A stretch of 60,986 bases of DNA from Simkaniaceae bacterium (GCA_021734805.1 JAIPIG010000008.1:1-60986); one strand, 5' to 3'. Shown: positions 25,446-34,158, counted from the stretch's first letter. Made by a program: numbers and translations. The notes: generated from the letters alone by a model not told the origin.

Positions 25446-25517
25446 GGTGGCATGGCCAAGTGGTAAGGCAGAAGCCTGCAAAGCTTCCATTCCCCAGTTC
25501 GAATCTGGGTGCCACCT
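25446..25517 (+). tRNA. tRNA-Cys (GCA)
   Basis: A 72-base cloverleaf. The acceptor arms GGTGGCA and TGCCACC pair, the D arm is GCC...GGC, and the anticodon arm GAAGC-CTGCAAA-GCTTC has anticodon GCA. The T arm is CCCAG-TTCGAAT-CTGGG and the discriminator is T. CCA is not encoded. Confidence 0.95.
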
Positions 25518-25541
25518 TTTTTCATTGATATGTAACGTCTT

Positions 25542-26348
25542 ATGCTTTATCTCATAGCAACTCCTATTGGAACCCTTTCAGATATCACTTTAAGAGGCCT
25601 TGAAACGCTTAAAAAATGCGCTCTTATCCTCGCAGAAGATACAAAAAAAAGCCTAATTTTACTGCGCCATTATGAGATCAGCACCCCCCTTGAGAGTTAT
25701 CATCAATTTAACGAAGCAAAAAAGCTCGATCAGATTCTAAGGCAGCTTCGCGAAGGAAAAGAGATCGCTTTGATTAGCGATGCGGGAACACCCGGAGTTT
25801 GCGATCCGGGAGCCAGACTCGTTTCAGCCGTTCGCAGAGAAAATCTGCCGATCACCTCATTGCCGGGCCCTTGTGCTTTAGCAGTTGCCATGAGTCTAAG
25901 TGGAAATGAAATGTCTCCCACTCAATTTGTCGGTTTTTTACCTAAAAAAGAAGGCGAATGTAGGAAAACACTCCTTCAAATGCTCTCCTTTGATGGGGCA
26001 AGTTATGCTTATGAATCCCCTCATCACCTCAAAAAAACACTTCAACTGCTTCATCAATTGGATCCCGATCTGCAAGTTACGCTTTTCAAAGAGCTGACAA
26101 AATTCTATGAAGAGGTCGCTTCAGGCTCTCCTGAGGAACTTTTAATCCGTTTTGCCCTACCCAAAGGGGAATATGTGATTCAATTTTACGGCTCGTCTCA
26201 AAAACAACTCAATGTAGAGGAAAAAACTCTCTTTGATCAACTCACCGGGGAATATCACCTCAGCCCCTCCCAAGCAGTCAAACTCATGAGCTCTCTTCTT
26301 AAGAAAAATAGAAAGGAACTCTATCAAACCTTTATCCACAACGACTAA
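25542..26348 (+). CDS. rsmI: 16S rRNA 2'-O-ribose C1402 methyltransferase RsmI
   Basis: RsmI methylates the ribose of C1402 in 16S rRNA using SAM. The 268-residue protein begins MLYLIATPIGTLSDITLRGL and has LILAEDTKKSLILLRHYEI near residues 27-45, SDAGTPGVCDPGARLV near 84-99, LPGPCALAVAMSLSG and FVGFLPKK. All match the tetrapyrrole-methylase-fold RsmI family. It lies 24 bases after tRNA-Cys and overlaps the convergent MFS gene by four bases. Confidence 0.96.
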   Translation: MLYLIATPIGTLSDITLRGLETLKKCALILAEDTKKSLILLRHYEISTPLESYHQFNEAKKLDQILRQLREGKEIALISDAGTPGVCDPGARLVSAVRRENLPITSLPGPCALAVAMSLSGNEMSPTQFVGFLPKKEGECRKTLLQMLSFDGASYAYESPHHLKKTLQLLHQLDPDLQVTLFKELTKFYEEVASGSPEELLIRFALPKGEYVIQFYGSSQKQLNVEEKTLFDQLTGEYHLSPSQAVKLMSSLLKKNRKELYQTFIHND

Positions 26349-27649
26349 CCCGCATTTTTTACGATGCGATTGAACTTGCCGATTTTTTTATCGATATTGA
26401 GTTTGTGCACGGCGTCTTGATGGCGGCAAAAGGTCTCTTTAATCAAAAGAGAGAGGATGAATGCAACAAAAAAGTAAATAGGCACAAGAGTCAGTCCTAC
26501 AATAAAGGAGCCCTCGGCAATCTCGCTCCCCTGTTTGTGAATGATCGATCCTGTGATGAGTGGGGAGAGCGATGCAAATAACATGATCATCATGTTATTA
26601 AACCCAAGAGCCATCCCATACGATTTTTTAGGGGCCAGTTCGGAGATCATGACAAAAGAAATCGATTGAGAAGCCCCGGCAATGCCGATGAGTGTTGTTA
26701 TCATCATTAAAATAGCGATCGATTGAATCCCCGGCACTAGATAGAGTAATGAAACTATCATTCCAATGAATGAAGAGATCACCAATACCGGTTTTCTTCG
26801 ATGGGTTTTTTCTGAGACTTTGCCTAGGAAAGGACATCCAAAGGCCCATCCAAGCCAAATGAGCGACGTAATAAATGCGGCGAGAGAAACGGGGATCTCT
26901 TTGATGACCAAAAAGCTCGTTCCCCAATAGGCTCCGATGAGCGGAACAGAAGCATAAATCAATCCCCCAAAAAACATAATGAAGAAAAATTGAGGGTTTT
27001 TAAGAAGTTGGAAAAACCCCTTCTGCAAGGAAGTTCGGGGATTTAAAAAGACAAGCGTACTTTCTTCATCTGCCTCTTTCTCTTTAAAAAAGAGGCCTTC
27101 AAGGATCACTAATGCAATGCCAACGGCAACGAGTAGAAGACAGAATTGCATTGGATTATCTGTGCGATTTTGAAAATAGAGTGACAAAGGCCCACCGGCA
27201 AAAAGAGGACCTATAGCTCCTAAAAATTGGGTAACTCCCGTATAAAACCCAAATTTTTTATTTGGAAACCATTGCAAAATGACGAGTAAGTTAACGATAA
27301 ATCCAAAGGAAGCCCCAAATCCCATTAAGGCACGGCTGATAAATAATGTAACAAAATCATGCGACAGATAAAAACCTAGCATCCCTAGTGTACAACTGAG
27401 TGTGGCGAGAAGAAGCGTTTTTTTAAGCCCAAAGCGCGAAGCAAAATAACCGACGGGAATTTGCATCGCGGCATAAATCATATAATAGCCCGATGTCATA
27501 AGAGAAAACTGCTCGGGAGTCAGTTGGTACGCCTTCATCAAAAATGAGGCAATGGTCCCCGGAAACACCCCAAGAAAAAACTCATATAGATAAAATAAAA
27601 TAGCGATACCCCATATAAAAAAAGGGGCCATCATCTTTCTTCTACTCAT
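26345..27649 (-). CDS. MFS transporter resembling the Pht phagosomal transporter family
   Basis: A roughly 434-residue, twelve-helix carrier. Near the start come APFFIWGIAILFYLYEFFLG and PGTIASFLMKAYQLTPEQFS, then MIYAAMQIPVGYFASRFGLK (motif A), SRALMGFGASFGF and WFPNKKFGFYTG. The pattern resembles Legionella Pht transporters, which import amino acids or nucleosides inside the vacuole; this is recalled similarity. I use ATG 27649 instead of the far upstream start, because it overlaps the preceding stop by eight bases (ATGAGTAG) and begins at the membrane domain. The substrate is unknown. Confidence 0.82.
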   Translation of the reverse strand: MSRRKMMAPFFIWGIAILFYLYEFFLGVFPGTIASFLMKAYQLTPEQFSLMTSGYYMIYAAMQIPVGYFASRFGLKKTLLLATLSCTLGMLGFYLSHDFVTLFISRALMGFGASFGFIVNLLVILQWFPNKKFGFYTGVTQFLGAIGPLFAGGPLSLYFQNRTDNPMQFCLLLVAVGIALVILEGLFFKEKEADEESTLVFLNPRTSLQKGFFQLLKNPQFFFIMFFGGLIYASVPLIGAYWGTSFLVIKEIPVSLAAFITSLIWLGWAFGCPFLGKVSEKTHRRKPVLVISSFIGMIVSLLYLVPGIQSIAILMMITTLIGIAGASQSISFVMISELAPKKSYGMALGFNNMMIMLFASLSPLITGSIIHKQGSEIAEGSFIVGLTLVPIYFFVAFILSLLIKETFCRHQDAVHKLNIDKKIGKFNRIVKNAG

Positions 27650-28658
27650 ATTCCATTTCAGTTGGCGACCAATTGGGAATCGTATCCATTTGGGCAATAT
27701 TGACGTCTGCAATAACAATCAAACTCTCCCCTTCATTAACTAAGGGATAGCTATTGCAAGAAATAATCATTCCTTCAATAGGAGCATGCACCGTAAATTT
27801 TTGACGTGTTCCAAAAGGATCCGTAATGGTCGCTAATTTCTCACCCTTACTCACGTATTTACCAATCACCGTATTCAACTCACACATCCCGGATCCCGGA
27901 GATGTGACAACAAATGTTGAACGCGCTGTCATTCTTTGACGCATTTTTGTCTGTTTTTTAGAAAGCATTCCGAGATGCCGCAATGAACTCAAAATCCCTT
28001 TAATCCCCGTTTTGATCGTATCGGGATCGAACTTAAGGGCTTCCCCCCCTTCAAAAATCACAGTGGGAATCCCATCTTCTTTTTTTAACTGCCATAACAT
28101 CCCCTGTGCATCTGTCGAATGCAGAATCATCGGAGCATCAAAGGCTTTGGCAAATTCGAGGCAATCTTTCCGATCAAGATCGGTCTCAATGTGTGGCATT
28201 TGACGAATGTGCGGCTCCCCCGTATGGATATCGATACAGTGCGTCACTTTTGATAAAACTTCAGTCGTCAGCAGATACGCAAGACGCGATGCAAACGACC
28301 CGGTTTCAGATCCGGGAAAACTTCCTGCAAGATCTCGACGATCGAGCAAATGTCTTGACTGTGTGATCAGTCCAAAAATATTCATAACGGGAATAGCAAT
28401 CAGAGTTCCTGAAATTTTATTTAACAAATCTATTTCAAGCAGTTTTTGAATGATCGCGACACCATTGATCTCATCTCCATGCAGCGCAGCGCAGACGAGA
28501 AGACAGGGACCTTTGCGTTTGCCGTGAATGACGTGAATGGGAATATAACTCGGCGCACACGTATAAATTTCGGGAGTTGGAAGAGCTAAAGTGACCCTTT
28601 CACCCGGTTGAATCACCGTATCGCAAATCGATAATCGGCTATTTTTTTCAAAATCCAT
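27642..28658 (-). CDS. Succinylglutamate desuccinylase/aspartoacylase-family zinc deacylase
   Basis: An M14-like AstE/AspA-family protein that hydrolyses an N-acyl amino acid or related amide. LLVCAALHGDEINGVAI carries the zinc-binding HxxE, and HCIDIHTGEP supplies the later His. RDLAGSFPG and VIFEGGEALKF also fit. The C-terminal part (SPGSGMCELNTVIGKYVSKGE) is a beta-rich biotinyl-like domain typical of the family. ATG 28658 and an earlier TTG at 28694 are both possible starts; neither has a clear ribosome-binding site. It overlaps the Pht-like transporter, suggesting import and hydrolysis of one substrate class (inference). Confidence 0.85.
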   Translation of the reverse strand: MDFEKNSRLSICDTVIQPGERVTLALPTPEIYTCAPSYIPIHVIHGKRKGPCLLVCAALHGDEINGVAIIQKLLEIDLLNKISGTLIAIPVMNIFGLITQSRHLLDRRDLAGSFPGSETGSFASRLAYLLTTEVLSKVTHCIDIHTGEPHIRQMPHIETDLDRKDCLEFAKAFDAPMILHSTDAQGMLWQLKKEDGIPTVIFEGGEALKFDPDTIKTGIKGILSSLRHLGMLSKKQTKMRQRMTARSTFVVTSPGSGMCELNTVIGKYVSKGEKLATITDPFGTRQKFTVHAPIEGMIISCNSYPLVNEGESLIVIADVNIAQMDTIPNWSPTEMEYE

Positions 28659-28698
28659 GCTCGCCAGTATATGCAAAGCAAAGATTGATGGCAAATGG

Positions 28699-28727
28699 TT
28701 GAGAAATATCTATTAATGAATTAACCT
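28699..28727 (+). promoter_or_regulatory. Weak promoter match upstream of the GroEL paralogue
   Basis: TTGAGA and TAACCT are separated by 17 bases. No CIRCE inverted repeat is present, so HrcA heat-shock control is not indicated here. Confidence 0.3.
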
Positions 28728-28757
28728 ATGAACACAGTGAATAATTGAGGAATGTAT

Positions 28758-30341
28758 ATGTCAGCAAAAGAGCTCATTTTTGAAGAAGAAGCCCGTCAAA
28801 AATTACTTGAAGGAATTGAAAAACTTTCCGAAGTTGTCAAAGTCACTTTAGGCCCAAATGGTCTCAATGTAGGTCTTGACACCTCATTTGGCGCCCCGAA
28901 AATCACAAACCACGGTAATGCCATCGTTTCGGATATTGAACTTAAAGATCAATATGCGAATATGGGTGTGGCACTTGGAAAAGAAGTCGCAACAAAAGTG
29001 AAAGAGGCCTGTGGTGATGGAACGACCCTGTCTATTATACTATTAGCAGCTTTTGTTCAGGGCGGCATGAAAAACATTGCATCCGGCGCAAGCCCTATCC
29101 ATATCAAACGGGGGATGGAAAAGGCCACCCAAACCGTCATTGCCGAAATCGAAAAAATGGCTCAAACCATCCGGGACGATCAAGATATTCGCAAAATTGC
29201 CACCATTTCTGCCGGTGGAGATCAAGATATTGGTGAAACCATATATCGAGCAATGCAACTTGTCGGCCGCTTTGGCGTCATCACAATTGAAGAGGGGAAA
29301 TCAACCTCAACTGAAATCAATCATGTGAAGGGAATGCAATTCGATCGCGGTTTTGCTAGTGCTTATTTTGTTACAAATAACGAAAAGCAGATCGTTGAAA
29401 TGACAAATCCGAGCCTTTTAATCACCGATAAGAAGATCTCAACGATTCATGACCTTCTCAATATTTTGCAATCCCTTGCTGCGACGGGAAAAGAACTGCT
29501 CATCATTGCCGATGATATCGATTCCGATGCACTATCAACCCTTGTCATCAACAAACTCAGAGGCATTTTACGCGTTTGTGTTGTCAAAGCACCCGGATTT
29601 GGCGACCGCAAAAAAGCAATGCTCGAAGATATTGCTATCTTAACAGGCGCCACACTGATAACGGAAGAGACCGGTCTACAACTTAAAGATTGTGCTGCAG
29701 ATGTGCTTGGGCAGGCAACAAGTGTTGTCATCACTAAAGAGATGACAACGATTGTCACTGACGAGACCAATGCAGTAGCCGTACAAGCGCGCCTCAAACA
29801 AATCGAAAAGCAAGTCGATGAGGCCAGCAGCCATTACGATCGAGAAAAACTGACTGAGCGCAAAGCAAAACTCTCAGGCGGTGTTGCCGTCATTCAAATT
29901 GGAGCACCAACAGAGAGCGAAATGCAGACAAAAAAACAGCGCTTTGAAGATAGCCTTGCCGCGACAAAAGCATCCATGGAATATGGGGTTGTTACGGGTG
30001 GTGGCGTAGCTTACTTGCAAGCTAGTGAAACCATCGATCATTTAACCCTATCGGATGAAGAAAAAGTGGGTGCGCGTATCGTTAAAAGCGCTCTTTGCGC
30101 CCCATTAAAGCAGCTTATTCTAAACTCAGGATATGAGCCTTCTCTTATTCTTGATCAAATCACGTCAAAAAAAGGACAATGGGGATTCAATGCCCTCACA
30201 GGAAAGGTGGAAGACCTTGTTGCAGCCGGAATTATTGATCCGGCAAAAGTTCTAATTCAAGCGCTCCAAATCGCCTCTTCCTCTGCTGCTACGATTATCC
30301 TTTCAGAAGTGTTGATTGGAAACGCGGAAGATGATGAGTAA
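28758..30341 (+). CDS. Divergent chaperonin GroEL paralogue (GroEL3-type)
   Basis: A 527-residue chaperonin-60 protein. VKVTLGPNGLNVGLDTSFGA and ACGDGTTLSII keep the nucleotide-site GDGTT with D87. KKQRFEDSLAATK keeps the later Asp, and GVVTGGGVAYL is conserved. At position 52, where E. coli GroEL has the catalytic Asp (TKDG), this protein has His (TNHG). The C-terminus ends NAEDDE with no GGM tail, and no groES is adjacent. Chlamydiaceae have a third GroEL next to murF (CT755), and this is its positional equivalent. The start at 28758 is chosen because TTGAGG lies seven bases upstream; the ATG at 28752 is too close to it. Confidence 0.93.
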   Translation: MSAKELIFEEEARQKLLEGIEKLSEVVKVTLGPNGLNVGLDTSFGAPKITNHGNAIVSDIELKDQYANMGVALGKEVATKVKEACGDGTTLSIILLAAFVQGGMKNIASGASPIHIKRGMEKATQTVIAEIEKMAQTIRDDQDIRKIATISAGGDQDIGETIYRAMQLVGRFGVITIEEGKSTSTEINHVKGMQFDRGFASAYFVTNNEKQIVEMTNPSLLITDKKISTIHDLLNILQSLAATGKELLIIADDIDSDALSTLVINKLRGILRVCVVKAPGFGDRKKAMLEDIAILTGATLITEETGLQLKDCAADVLGQATSVVITKEMTTIVTDETNAVAVQARLKQIEKQVDEASSHYDREKLTERKAKLSGGVAVIQIGAPTESEMQTKKQRFEDSLAATKASMEYGVVTGGGVAYLQASETIDHLTLSDEEKVGARIVKSALCAPLKQLILNSGYEPSLILDQITSKKGQWGFNALTGKVEDLVAAGIIDPAKVLIQALQIASSSAATIILSEVLIGNAEDDE

Positions 30342-31275
30342 GGCTAAAACCCTATATCCAAAACGCATTGCCGTCTTGTCAGCGACAGGAATTGGCGATG
30401 CGCTTCTCATGATGATCGCTGCCCACCAATTGGCTAAGGCCGGCCATGATGTGACTCTTTTTCACGATCAACACGCTCAGTTCGCTTCCCTCTTTGACTC
30501 TCCCGTTCATTTCGAGTCCTATCCAATATCTTTCGATCCCTTGATCTCATTTGATCGCATCATTTTAGAAAATGACCATTCCAAACGCGCTCATGATCTC
30601 GCTGCCATGCGCAACCAATGCAATGAGTTCATTATTTTGTGCCATAAACCCTCTAAGCTCTTTCAAACGGGCGATTTTCTTTTTGATCCAAAAAAGAGCG
30701 TGGCAGAAAACATTCGGCAGTCCTTAAAAAAATGGATAGACGCTCCCACCTTAGACAACGGATTAAAGTCATTTTCACATTATCGCCAATATCCCAAACG
30801 CGTTGCGATTCATCCGGGGAGCAATGACTCTAAACGCAATTGGAATTTGACATCCTTTATTGCTATATCAAAGCAGCTCAAACAATGGGACTTTGACCCT
30901 ATTTTTACCCTTGGCGCAAATGACGATCTCCTTTATCGCCAAATTAAGTCTTACAATGTACCGATTAAAGTCTTTCCTTCCCTCTTAGATCTCGCCGAAT
31001 ATTATGTCTCATCGGGGTTTTTCATTGGCAACGACTCAGGCCCCGGGCATCTCGCATCCAATCTCAAGATTCCAACGCTCACCATTTCAGGCAATTCGGC
31101 CCATGTCGCCAAATGGCGGCCCGGTTGGCACATTGGGGAAGTCGTGACACCCCTTATCCCCCTTCCGAACTTTAAAGGACTCCATCTCGCTCTTCGCGAT
31201 GCCTATTGGCAACATTGGATTGGAAAACACCGCGTCTTGAAAGCCTTCAAAAAACTCTCACAATCAAAACTATGA
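30331..31275 (+). CDS. GT9-like (heptosyltransferase-fold) glycosyltransferase, copy 1
   Basis: A roughly 314-residue protein with the two-domain GT-B pattern of ADP-heptose:LPS heptosyltransferases. The N-terminal RIAVLSATGIGDALLMMIAA is followed late by HPGSNDSKRNWNLTSFIAIS and FFIGNDSGPGHLASNLKIP. The family transfers sugars from nucleotide donors, usually onto lipopolysaccharide. It overlaps the end of groEL3 by 11 bases and the next gene by ATGA. The neighbour is a clear paralogue. Donor and acceptor are unknown. Confidence 0.78.
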   Translation: MMSKAKTLYPKRIAVLSATGIGDALLMMIAAHQLAKAGHDVTLFHDQHAQFASLFDSPVHFESYPISFDPLISFDRIILENDHSKRAHDLAAMRNQCNEFIILCHKPSKLFQTGDFLFDPKKSVAENIRQSLKKWIDAPTLDNGLKSFSHYRQYPKRVAIHPGSNDSKRNWNLTSFIAISKQLKQWDFDPIFTLGANDDLLYRQIKSYNVPIKVFPSLLDLAEYYVSSGFFIGNDSGPGHLASNLKIPTLTISGNSAHVAKWRPGWHIGEVVTPLIPLPNFKGLHLALRDAYWQHWIGKHRVLKAFKKLSQSKL

Positions 31276-32183
31276 AAATTGCAGTGATTACAGCTCAGGG
31301 ATTTGGCGATGGTTTGATGATGATGACAGTCTCCCACCAACTCAAACAACATGGACATGACGTCATCACTTATAATGACCATCTTCCTCAAATGGCTTCA
31401 TGGTTTGAGGGACATGTTTTTGAACCTCAACCGATACCCAACACCGATTTTTCCCATTTTGATTATATTATTTTAGAGCACGATAATAGCCCTAAGTCCA
31501 AAAACCTCATTGAGCGCTACCGTTCTAAATTGACTATTTTATATCCTTCGTATGATGCAAGACGCCATCCGCCTTTAAGCGAGCGCGATGCCATTCTCGA
31601 TCCACAAAAACCTGTTGTGTGCAGTTTAGCGGAGAGTATGTCCCATTTATTTCATATCGAGTATGCTCTTGATAACGGACTTATGTTCAATCACAAAACC
31701 ACTAAGTCAACCCGTCGGATTGCCATCCATCCAACCAGCTCTACCCCCCTTCGCACCTGGTCTCTCGATCGCTTTATCCACATTGCAAACTGGCTCATGA
31801 AACGGGGGTTTTCGCCCTTTTTTTGTTTGAGCGCAAAAGAGCACTCTCTTCTCAAAGCAGCCATTCCCGCATGGATTGAAACGCCTCAAATTGGGAACTT
31901 ATCTGAATTGGCATCGCTACTTTTAGAATCAAAATATGTCATTGGCAATGAATCGGGCATTGTCCATCTCGCTTCGAACCTCGATCTTCCCTTTCTTGTC
32001 ATTGCGGGCAACCATAAAAGAATTAGGCAATGGCAACCGGGTTGGAAACTCGGCACCATTGCAACACCCCCTTCTTGGCTTCCCAACATCAAGGGAATGC
32101 GCCTAAGAGAAAATCACTGGCAGAAATGGATCACATGCCATCAAGTGAAGTCACTTCTTCTTCAAGATCCGTTATTCTTCTGA
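31272..32183 (+). CDS. GT9-like glycosyltransferase, copy 2
   Basis: A roughly 303-residue paralogue of the preceding gene. KIAVITAQGFGDGLMMMTVS mirrors RIAVLSATGIGDALLMMIAA, and VIGNESGIVHLASNLDLP mirrors FIGNDSGPGHLASNLKIP. The catalytic-domain motif HPG reads HPT here, and the Lys/Arg after it is replaced, so activity may differ or be lost. The start is ATG 31272, overlapping the previous stop. Its 3' end overlaps the convergent small secreted gene by 12 bases. Confidence 0.75.
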   Translation: MKIAVITAQGFGDGLMMMTVSHQLKQHGHDVITYNDHLPQMASWFEGHVFEPQPIPNTDFSHFDYIILEHDNSPKSKNLIERYRSKLTILYPSYDARRHPPLSERDAILDPQKPVVCSLAESMSHLFHIEYALDNGLMFNHKTTKSTRRIAIHPTSSTPLRTWSLDRFIHIANWLMKRGFSPFFCLSAKEHSLLKAAIPAWIETPQIGNLSELASLLLESKYVIGNESGIVHLASNLDLPFLVIAGNHKRIRQWQPGWKLGTIATPPSWLPNIKGMRLRENHWQKWITCHQVKSLLLQDPLFF

Positions 32184-32426
32184 TTCTTGTTCTTCATCTA
32201 AAAAAGTGGGATCCTCTTGGTAATTATCAGCGAATTCGCTCCATTCTTTTAGTTTTTCCTTTGCTTTTTCTTTTCCCTTTTTAGCGACTCTTTTCACTTT
32301 TGGCTTCAATTTTTTAACGAATTTTTTAAAGGGTTTTTGTTCTTTTGCAGGCTGATCTACAGCTTCATCTGCAAATAAAGAAAATGCGGATAATAGTGAA
32401 ATACACACGAGCAAATATTTTTTCAT
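32172..32426 (-). CDS. Small exported Lys-rich protein
   Basis: An 84-residue protein with a classical Sec signal peptide MKKYLLVCISLLSAFSLFA, probably cut before DEAVDQ. The mature part is very basic (KPFKKFVKKLKPKVKRVAKK), followed by an acidic tail (EEQESEE). There is no lipobox Cys at the cleavage site. Basic periplasmic proteins of this size may bind nucleic acid or the outer envelope, but no function can be assigned. It is monocistronic and convergent with the GT9-like pair. Confidence 0.75.
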   Translation of the reverse strand: MKKYLLVCISLLSAFSLFADEAVDQPAKEQKPFKKFVKKLKPKVKRVAKKGKEKAKEKLKEWSEFADNYQEDPTFLDEEQESEE

Positions 32427-32555
32427 TGTACAATTCCAATTAAATTGATTTTTTTATTCTTCTAAATTTTATATACATAAACATATTTTTTGAGTAGGAT
32501 AAGTTATAAATAAAAAAATAAGTTTACATCTTCTGTTTGCAAAAGGTTGTTGATT

Positions 32556-32711
32556 ATGATGATAGCTTTATTTCTGATGATTCTCATTGCTATGACATGT
32601 GCCATTTTTCATCAGCGCAAAGCGGCCCTTTTTGTTATTTTTTTCAACTTGGGATTAATGCTTTTAATGTTATGGCATCATGTGACAACAGTACTTCATC
32701 TTAATTTCTAA
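32556..32711 (+). CDS. Small membrane protein, DUF5993-like
   Basis: A 51-residue protein starting MMIALFLMILIAMTCAIFHQ, with two hydrophobic helices separated by a QRKAA turn and ending WHHVTTVLHLNF. It is too short for most gene callers. It lies 17 bases upstream of a DsbB-like gene. DUF5993 proteins are recalled as small partners encoded beside this DsbB branch and share the two-helix layout and the HH near the end. AAAAGG is 10 bases upstream of the ATG. Confidence 0.72.
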   Translation: MMIALFLMILIAMTCAIFHQRKAALFVIFFNLGLMLLMLWHHVTTVLHLNF

Positions 32712-32728
32712 CTACGGAGCATAAAGTC

Positions 32729-33232
32729 ATGCAAAGATTTGCGCGAACCATTAATGCTATCATGATTTTTGTGATCGTTGGCATTTTACTATCAGCTTAT
32801 TATCAACAATATTCGAAAGAAGAAATGCCCTGCCCTTTATGTATTTTGCAGCGCCTCGGACTGATCTCTGCGGGATTCGGTGCCTTTCTCAATCTTTGGT
32901 TTGGTATTCGCCCTATTCACTATACAGTGACACTCTTGAGTGCAATGGTGGGAGGGACTGTTTCCATCCGGCAAATTTGTCTGCATATTTGCCCCGGTTC
33001 CCCAACCTTTGGAGTTCCCGTCTTAGGACTTAGTCTCTATACTTGGGCCTTTATCGCATTCATTTGCATTTTATTTGTAGCCGGCATTCTTCTCGCATTG
33101 CTGCGTATGGAGCAAAAAAAGCTCAAAACAAATTGGTTTGAATATTCTGCATGCATCACTTTGATCCTGATTACCCTTTCTAATTTTGTCACAACTTTTA
33201 TGGAATGTGGCCTCTCGGCTTGCAAGGGATAG
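32729..33232 (+). CDS. Disulfide bond formation protein B (DsbB family)
   Basis: DsbB re-oxidises the periplasmic thiol oxidase and passes electrons to quinone. The 167-residue protein has four membrane helices and CPLCILQR at residues 35-42. The second loop RQICLHICPGSPTFGVPVLG contains two Cys but is not arranged like E. coli C104/C130. YTWAF follows, typical of this DsbB branch. It forms a pair with the 51-residue membrane protein. Chlamydial envelopes depend strongly on disulfides, so this gene probably serves outer-membrane protein cross-linking. Confidence 0.88.
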   Translation: MQRFARTINAIMIFVIVGILLSAYYQQYSKEEMPCPLCILQRLGLISAGFGAFLNLWFGIRPIHYTVTLLSAMVGGTVSIRQICLHICPGSPTFGVPVLGLSLYTWAFIAFICILFVAGILLALLRMEQKKLKTNWFEYSACITLILITLSNFVTTFMECGLSACKG

Positions 33233-33264
33233 CAAAAATATCCCTTTTTGACTATCCTCACTGC

Positions 33265-34158
33265 ATGAGAATTATTCATATTTCAGACTTGCATTTTGGC
33301 TTTCCCTGTTATAGCCCATCCCAATTCTTTTCAAAAAGAATGATTGGCAATGCCAATTTTCTATGGCGGCGGCGCAAAATCCACTCACACCGGTTGATCG
33401 AAGCTTTTTTAGAGCAAGTCGACGATTTTAAGGGCGATGTCGTAATGATTTCGGGCGACTTTACGACAACGGCTCAAAAAAGGGAGTTTAAAGAAGGCAT
33501 CCGATTCATTCAATCGCTTCAATCCAAAGGATTGAAGGTTTTTGCCATTCCGGGAAATCACGACGCCTACACCTCAAGCGCCTATCAAAATCAGGATTTT
33601 TATCGCTATTTTGCTCCCTATCTCCCCTTTGAAGGATGGCCCGGATTCCATTTAAAACAACATTCGGTTGCCCACTTCACACTTTCAGAAACGCTTCCCC
33701 ATGAGAAATCCGGGCTGGGCGTTATTCTTCTCGATTGCTCAACCAATACCAACTATTTCTCGTCAACAGGGAGAATGACCGAAAAAATAGCCATTAATTT
33801 ACAGCAATTACTCTCTGAAATTCCCAAAAATCAACCGATTCTTCTCATGGGCCACTATCCTTTTTTTAAAAACGAGCACCCCAAAAGGCAACTCAAGCAG
33901 GCAGATCTTCTTCGAAAAATCATTATCTCCTCTCCTCAGATCCGCCTCTACCTTCATGGACATACCCATCGCCATGCCATTGCTGACCTTCGAGAAAATG
34001 CTTTTCCACTTATTTCAGATGCCGGCTCAATTTCCGTGAAAAAAAGGGGAACATTCAATATTATAGATTGCAGCGATGAGGCTATTCATATGACTGTTCA
34101 TCGTTTTGATCAACAATGGAACGTGGAGTCGCGCCATGCCTTTAAACCTCTTACCTGA
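33265..34158 (+). CDS. Calcineurin-like metallophosphoesterase
   Basis: A 297-residue binuclear metal phosphoesterase. The five motifs are visible: ISDLHFG at residues 6-12, MISGDFTTT, IPGNHDAY, MGHYPFF and LHGHTHRH. The frame is open further upstream to 33205, but that part overlaps dsbB and ATG 33265 begins directly at the domain. The family covers lipid A precursor pyrophosphatases (LpxG, LpxI analogues) and cyclic nucleotide phosphodiesterases. CT754 of C. trachomatis is a metallophosphoesterase beside groEL3. Chlamydial LpxG is in this superfamily, but I cannot tell whether this is it. Confidence 0.88.
   Translation: MRIIHISDLHFGFPCYSPSQFFSKRMIGNANFLWRRRKIHSHRLIEAFLEQVDDFKGDVVMISGDFTTTAQKREFKEGIRFIQSLQSKGLKVFAIPGNHDAYTSSAYQNQDFYRYFAPYLPFEGWPGFHLKQHSVAHFTLSETLPHEKSGLGVILLDCSTNTNYFSSTGRMTEKIAINLQQLLSEIPKNQPILLMGHYPFFKNEHPKRQLKQADLLRKIIISSPQIRLYLHGHTHRHAIADLRENAFPLISDAGSISVKKRGTFNIIDCSDEAIHMTVHRFDQQWNVESRHAFKPLT

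Noticed and set aside
26332-26340. Perfect DnaA box TTATCCACA
   Set aside because: It is a single site inside the rsmI coding sequence with no companions.
26345-26361. CTAACCCGCATTTTTTA at the rsmI/MFS gene ends as a family H end
   Set aside because: Only about 12 bases agree and both genes read through it normally. Coincidence cannot be excluded.
28690-28757. CIRCE operator upstream of the GroEL gene
   Set aside because: No TTAGCACTC-type inverted repeat is present.
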